Shown: positions 60,649-64,000 of the stretch, piece by piece
Layout: every line of letters begins with the position of its first letter
How positions within the stretch are numbered: the stretch's first letter is position 1
From: Bradyrhizobium sp. 190
Lineage (GTDB): Bacteria > Pseudomonadota > Alphaproteobacteria > Rhizobiales > Xanthobacteraceae
Assembly (NCBI RefSeq): GCF_023073415.1
Contig: NZ_JADPJL010000029.1
Location: 1 to 64,000, forward strand
Length of the DNA stretch: 64,000 bases
Reading direction: 5' to 3'
Position numbers and translations under genes: made by a program
The notes under the pieces: generated by a model
Database searches by the model: none
Told to the model about the DNA's origin: nothing
Seen by the model: only the letters and a program-made list of their open reading frames with translations

Positions 60649-61326
60649 TCAACTCCGTTGCCCGGAGATCGTGCCGAGAAATGCCTCCACCATAGGCAGG
60701 ATATTCTTCACGATGACATCGATGCCCGCTGCGGTCGGATGCAGCCCGTCGGGCTGGTTGAGCTTGGCGTCGGCCGCCACCCCCTCCAGGAAGAACGGGT
60801 AGAGCGGCAGGCCGAAGGATTTGGAAAGCTCCGGATAGATCGCGTTGAAGCGCGCGGCGTATTCGCTGCCGTAATTGGGCGGGGCCAGCATTCCGCACAT
60901 CAGCACGGCGATCTTGCGCGCCTTCAGCCGCGTCAGGATATCGGTCAGCGCAGCGCGGGTGACGGCCGGGTCGATCCCGCGCAAGGCATCGTTGGCGCCA
61001 AGTTCGAGGATGACCGCCTCGGTTCCCTCGGGGATCGACCAGTCCAGCCGGTCGCGACCGCCGGAAGAGGTGTCGCCGGACACCCCGGCATTGATCATGT
61101 CGACCTTTATCCCCTTGTCGCCCAAGGCTTTTTGTAAACGCGCCGGAAACGCCGCCGAGGCCGGAAGGCCAAGGCCGGCGCTTAAGGAATCGCCGAGGAC
61201 GACCATTTTGACCGGCTTGGCGGACGCGGTGGCCGGGACTTGAGCTTGGGCTTGAACTTGGACTTGGGCCAAAACCGGCCCGGCCGTCATCAAAGCCACA
61301 ATCAACACGCGTATGTGCGCAAACAT
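60649..61326 (-). CDS. tesA: TesA-like periplasmic SGNH esterase (arylesterase)
   Basis: 225 residues from the ATG at 61326; the longer open frame upstream overlaps the divergent ABC gene. Signal peptide (RVLIVALMTAGPVLA), a short Gln/Val/Ala repeat (QVQVQAQAQV), then block I VLGDSLSAGLG with the Ser, block II NAGVSGDTSSGG, block III LELGANDALRG with the Asn, block V DGLHPTAAG with Asp and His. It is a periplasmic thioesterase or esterase. It is divergent from the YbbA/YbbP-type ABC transporter, an arrangement conserved as far as E. coli (tesA-ybbAP). Confidence 0.92.
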   Translation of the reverse strand: MFAHIRVLIVALMTAGPVLAQVQVQAQAQVPATASAKPVKMVVLGDSLSAGLGLPASAAFPARLQKALGDKGIKVDMINAGVSGDTSSGGRDRLDWSIPEGTEAVILELGANDALRGIDPAVTRAALTDILTRLKARKIAVLMCGMLAPPNYGSEYAARFNAIYPELSKSFGLPLYPFFLEGVAADAKLNQPDGLHPTAAGIDVIVKNILPMVEAFLGTISGQRS

Positions 61327-61375
61327 CCGTTTCAAGCCCTCGACCCGAGCGGTGGAAGTGCCATATGACCGAGCC

Positions 61376-62089
61376 ATGGACAGTCTCATCGAACCCTCTT
61401 CACTGACCGGCGTCGGGCCGGACACCATTTCCATCTCCAACGTCAACCTCTCGCTCGGCTCAGGCGCTGCACGCGTTCATATCCTGAAAGATATCAGCCT
61501 TCGTGTGGCGTCGGGCGAGGCGATCGGCCTGATCGGACCTTCCGGCTCCGGCAAATCGACCTTGCTGATGGTGATGGCGGGGCTGGAGCGTCCCGACAGC
61601 GGAGAGGTGGTGGTCAACGGCACGCCGTTCAATGCCCTCGACGAGGATGCGCTGGCGCGCTTCCGCGGCCGCCAGGTCGGCATCGTGTTCCAGTCGTTTC
61701 ATCTGATCCCGACCATGACGGCGCTGGAAAACGTCGCGGTGCCGCTGGAGCTCGCCGGTAATCCCGACGCGGCGGAGCGGGCGGCGCAGGAGCTGACGTC
61801 CGTCGGGCTTGGCGATCGCCTGCACCATTATCCGACGCAATTGTCCGGCGGTGAGCAGCAGCGCGTGGCGCTTGCCCGCGCGCTGGCGCCCGATCCCGCG
61901 ATTCTTGTCGCGGATGAGCCGACCGGCAATCTCGACGAAGCCACCGGCAAGCAGATCGTCGATCTCCTGTTCACCAAACACAGCGAGCGCGGCATGACGC
62001 TGGTGCTGGTAACGCACGATACCTCACTCGCGCAGCGCTGCGACCGCGTGGTGCGGCTGCGCTCCGGCCGGATCGACGGACATTCATGA
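61376..62089 (+). CDS. ABC transporter ATPase, YbbA/LolD type
   Basis: 237 residues from the ATG at 61376 (MDSLIEPSSLTGVG). Walker A GPSGSGKSTLLMV, Q-loop FQSFHLIPTMTALENVAVPL, signature LSGGEQQRVALARAL, Walker B ILVADEPTGNLDE, switch His VTHD. It pairs with the FtsX-type permease that starts in the overlap ATGA at 62086. Together they resemble YbbA-YbbP; with the divergent TesA esterase the trio may handle a lipid or acyl product at the inner membrane, which is inferred. Confidence 0.93.
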   Translation: MDSLIEPSSLTGVGPDTISISNVNLSLGSGAARVHILKDISLRVASGEAIGLIGPSGSGKSTLLMVMAGLERPDSGEVVVNGTPFNALDEDALARFRGRQVGIVFQSFHLIPTMTALENVAVPLELAGNPDAAERAAQELTSVGLGDRLHHYPTQLSGGEQQRVALARALAPDPAILVADEPTGNLDEATGKQIVDLLFTKHSERGMTLVLVTHDTSLAQRCDRVVRLRSGRIDGHS

Positions 62090-64000
62090 CCGCCGTTTCC
62101 GAACCCGTTTACCGAAGCCGCGCATCGTCCCTTGCCGTGCGCTACGCGCTTCGCGAACTGCGCAGCGGCTTGCGCGGCTTTTACGTCTTCATCGCCTGTA
62201 TCGCGCTCGGCGTGATGGCGATTGCCGGCGTCGGCTCGGTCGCGGCAAGCCTCAGCGAAGGTTTGACGCGCGAGGGCCGCACGTTGCTCGGCGGCGACGT
62301 TGCTTTCTCGCTGATCCAGCGCGAAGCCAAGCCGGAGGAAATCGCCTTCCTGCGCGCGCGCGGCCAGGTTTCGGTGGCGGCCGCACTCCGTGTCATGGCG
62401 CGAAGCAGCGACGGCCGGCTGGCGCTGGTCGAACTCAAGGCCGTGGACGGCAACTACCCGATGCTCGGGGAGGTAACGCTCGATCCCAAAATGCCGATGG
62501 CGGATCTGCTGGCCGAGCGCCAAGATCCATCTGGCACCGCGTTCGGCGCGGCGGTCGATTCCACGCTGCTGGCGCGGCTCGATCTCAACCTTGGCGACCG
62601 CATCACAATCGGCAACGCCACGTTCCAGATCCGCAGCACGGTCACGGCCGAACCGGACAAGCTCGCCGGCAATGTCGGGTTGGGCCCACGCGTTCTGGTC
62701 AGCGAGCAGAGCCTGCGTGCCACCGGATTGCTGCAGCCCGGCAGCCTGGTGCGCTGGATCTACCGGGTGAAGCTGCCGGCCAATAGCACCGACGATCGCG
62801 CCGCGACGCAGTTGATCGACAGCGCACGGAGCGCCCTGCCCGAGGCCGGCTGGTGGATCCGCAGCAGCAGCAACGCCTCGCCGCAACTCGAGCGCACCAT
62901 CAACCGCTTCACCCAGTTCCTGACGCTGGTCGGCCTCGCCGCGCTTCTGGTCGGTGGCGTCGGCGTCGCCAATGCGGTCAAGAGCCATGTCGATCGCCGT
63001 CGCGACGTCATCGCCTCGTTCAAGGCGCTGGGTGCTACCGGGCGCGACGTCTTCACGATTTATCTAACGCAAGTGATCCTGCTCGCCGCGGTGGGCTCGG
63101 TGATCGGGCTCGCCGCCGGTGCGGCTTTGCCGTTTGTCATCGTCGGCGTGTTCGGCAAGCTGCTGCCGCTGCCGGTGATCCCTGCCCTGTACCTTGACGA
63201 ACTGGCGTTGTCGTTCGTCTATGGCCTGCTCACCGCGCTTGCCTTCGGATTATGGCCGCTGGGGCGGGTACATGACGTGCCGGTTGCTGCGCTGTTTCGC
63301 GAGGAAGTCGCGCGCGAATGGCATCGCCCGCGCTGGAGCTATCTCGCGCTGATGGCCGTGGTGATCGCGCTCTTGGTCGCTGTGGCGATCGGGCTTGCCT
63401 ATGACAAGCGGATCGCGCTGGTGTTCGTGATCTCTTCGGTTGCAGTGTTCGCGCTGCTGCGCGGCGTCGCGGCCGGCCTGATGGCGCTGGCACGCCGCAT
63501 GCCACGATCCCGAATCACGATGCTCCGGCTGGCGATCGCCAACATCTACCGGCCCGGCGCACTGACGCCCTCGGTCGTGATGTCGCTCGGCCTCGGGCTC
63601 GCGGTGCTGGTCACCATCACCCAGATCGACGGCAATCTCCGCCGGCAATTCCTGGCGGCGTTACCTGAGAAAGCGCCCTCGTTCTACTTCATCGACATTC
63701 CGACCGCCGATGCCGACCGCTTTGGCGCCTTCCTCAAACAGGTCGCGCCGCAATCGACGGTAGACGACGTGCCGATGCTGCGCGGACGCATCGTCGGCGC
63801 CCGCGGCGTCAAGGCCGACGAACTCAAGCCATCGCCGGATTCCGAGTGGGTGCTGCAAAGCGACCGCGGCCTGACCTACACAAACGAGGTCCCAAAGGGC
63901 TCGAAGGTGGTCGAGGGCGAATGGTGGAGCGCGGACTATAAGGGGCCGCCGCTGGTCTCGCTGGAGAAGAAGATCGCCGACGGCCTCAAGCTCAGAATAG
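62086..64000 (+). CDS. ABC transporter permease, YbbP/FtsX type (3' end outside window)
   Basis: The ATG at 62086 overlaps the ATPase stop. 638 codons are visible with no stop; the gene continues beyond base 64000. An N-terminal membrane helix (GFYVFIACIALGVMAIAGVG) is followed by a periplasmic domain (about residues 60-270) containing LLGGDVAFSLIQREAKPEEI. Then come FtsX-type helices with RFTQFLTLVGLAALLVGGVG, ANAVKSHVDRRRDVIASFKA and LGATGRDVF (the coupling loop), further helices, and a second FtsX half starting TMLRLAIANIYRPGALTPSV. YbbP proteins are about 800-850 residues, so roughly a quarter is missing. The substrate is unknown. Confidence 0.92.
   Translation, partial: MTAVSEPVYRSRASSLAVRYALRELRSGLRGFYVFIACIALGVMAIAGVGSVAASLSEGLTREGRTLLGGDVAFSLIQREAKPEEIAFLRARGQVSVAAALRVMARSSDGRLALVELKAVDGNYPMLGEVTLDPKMPMADLLAERQDPSGTAFGAAVDSTLLARLDLNLGDRITIGNATFQIRSTVTAEPDKLAGNVGLGPRVLVSEQSLRATGLLQPGSLVRWIYRVKLPANSTDDRAATQLIDSARSALPEAGWWIRSSSNASPQLERTINRFTQFLTLVGLAALLVGGVGVANAVKSHVDRRRDVIASFKALGATGRDVFTIYLTQVILLAAVGSVIGLAAGAALPFVIVGVFGKLLPLPVIPALYLDELALSFVYGLLTALAFGLWPLGRVHDVPVAALFREEVAREWHRPRWSYLALMAVVIALLVAVAIGLAYDKRIALVFVISSVAVFALLRGVAAGLMALARRMPRSRITMLRLAIANIYRPGALTPSVVMSLGLGLAVLVTITQIDGNLRRQFLAALPEKAPSFYFIDIPTADADRFGAFLKQVAPQSTVDDVPMLRGRIVGARGVKADELKPSPDSEWVLQSDRGLTYTNEVPKGSKVVEGEWWSADYKGPPLVSLEKKIADGLKLRI

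Noticed and set aside
61327..61446. Longer N-terminus for the TesA-like esterase
   Set aside because: It would overlap the start of the divergent ABC ATPase gene and would place the signal peptide inside the protein.

Overview
The window is chromosomal DNA from a GC-rich alphaproteobacterium, most likely Bradyrhizobium or a close relative in the Nitrobacteraceae. The evidence is the sequence of the core proteins, the order of the TCA-cycle cluster, two adjacent RppH-type Nudix genes, and many copies of the palindromic intergenic repeats (arms containing GAGCGAAGCGAAG or GGGCAAAGCG) that litter Bradyrhizobium genomes. I see no plasmid, prophage, insertion sequence or CRISPR array.

1-7.5 kb is a regulatory and motility region: the start of cheA, a flagellin, two single-domain response regulators, a Crp/Fnr-type regulator, a small conserved protein and a LuxR-type regulator with a degenerate kinase H-box. 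Six copies of a 14-bp palindrome (CCGY-N6-RCGG with an A/T-rich core) lie between these genes, each 65-190 bp upstream of a start codon. I think this is a local regulon, and it is the strongest lead in the window.

7.2-16.3 kb is mostly accessory: a NagZ-like glycosidase, a secreted His/Gly-rich protein, a Sel1-repeat protein in one operon with a three-gene MacAB/DevBCA-like exporter, a DUF1963 gene frameshifted at an 11-G run, and an AmpC-like serine hydrolase. A tRNA-Ser(CGA), an epoxide-hydrolase-like enzyme and an apparently circularly permuted ROK-family protein follow (16.5-18.9 kb).

19-33.5 kb is a housekeeping block on the + strand: rplU-rpmA with promoter and terminator, a GNAT acetyltransferase, (a DMT transporter on the - strand), a MaoC-like hydratase, obgE-proB-proA-nadD-rsfS-rlmH, an EnvC-like amidase activator overlapping ctpA, a divergent polysaccharide deacetylase and two rppH paralogues.

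33.6-41 kb (- strand) holds a membrane adenylate/guanylate cyclase with three Cys-pair repeats and the F1 part of ATP synthase (atpHAGDC). 41.5-47.7 kb holds an RlpA-like protein with a structured leader and a CtrA-type box, an FMN-binding PNPOx-fold protein, divergent priA/xerC and two membrane proteins.

47.8-58.3 kb (- strand) is the TCA cluster mdh-sucC-(DUF1579-like gene)-sucD-sucA-sucB-SDR-lpd, which makes malate dehydrogenase, succinyl-CoA synthetase and the complete 2-oxoglutarate dehydrogenase complex. 58.5-64 kb holds zapE, thpR, a TesA-like esterase and, divergent from it, a LolD/YbbA-type ABC ATPase with its FtsX-type permease, which runs off the window end.
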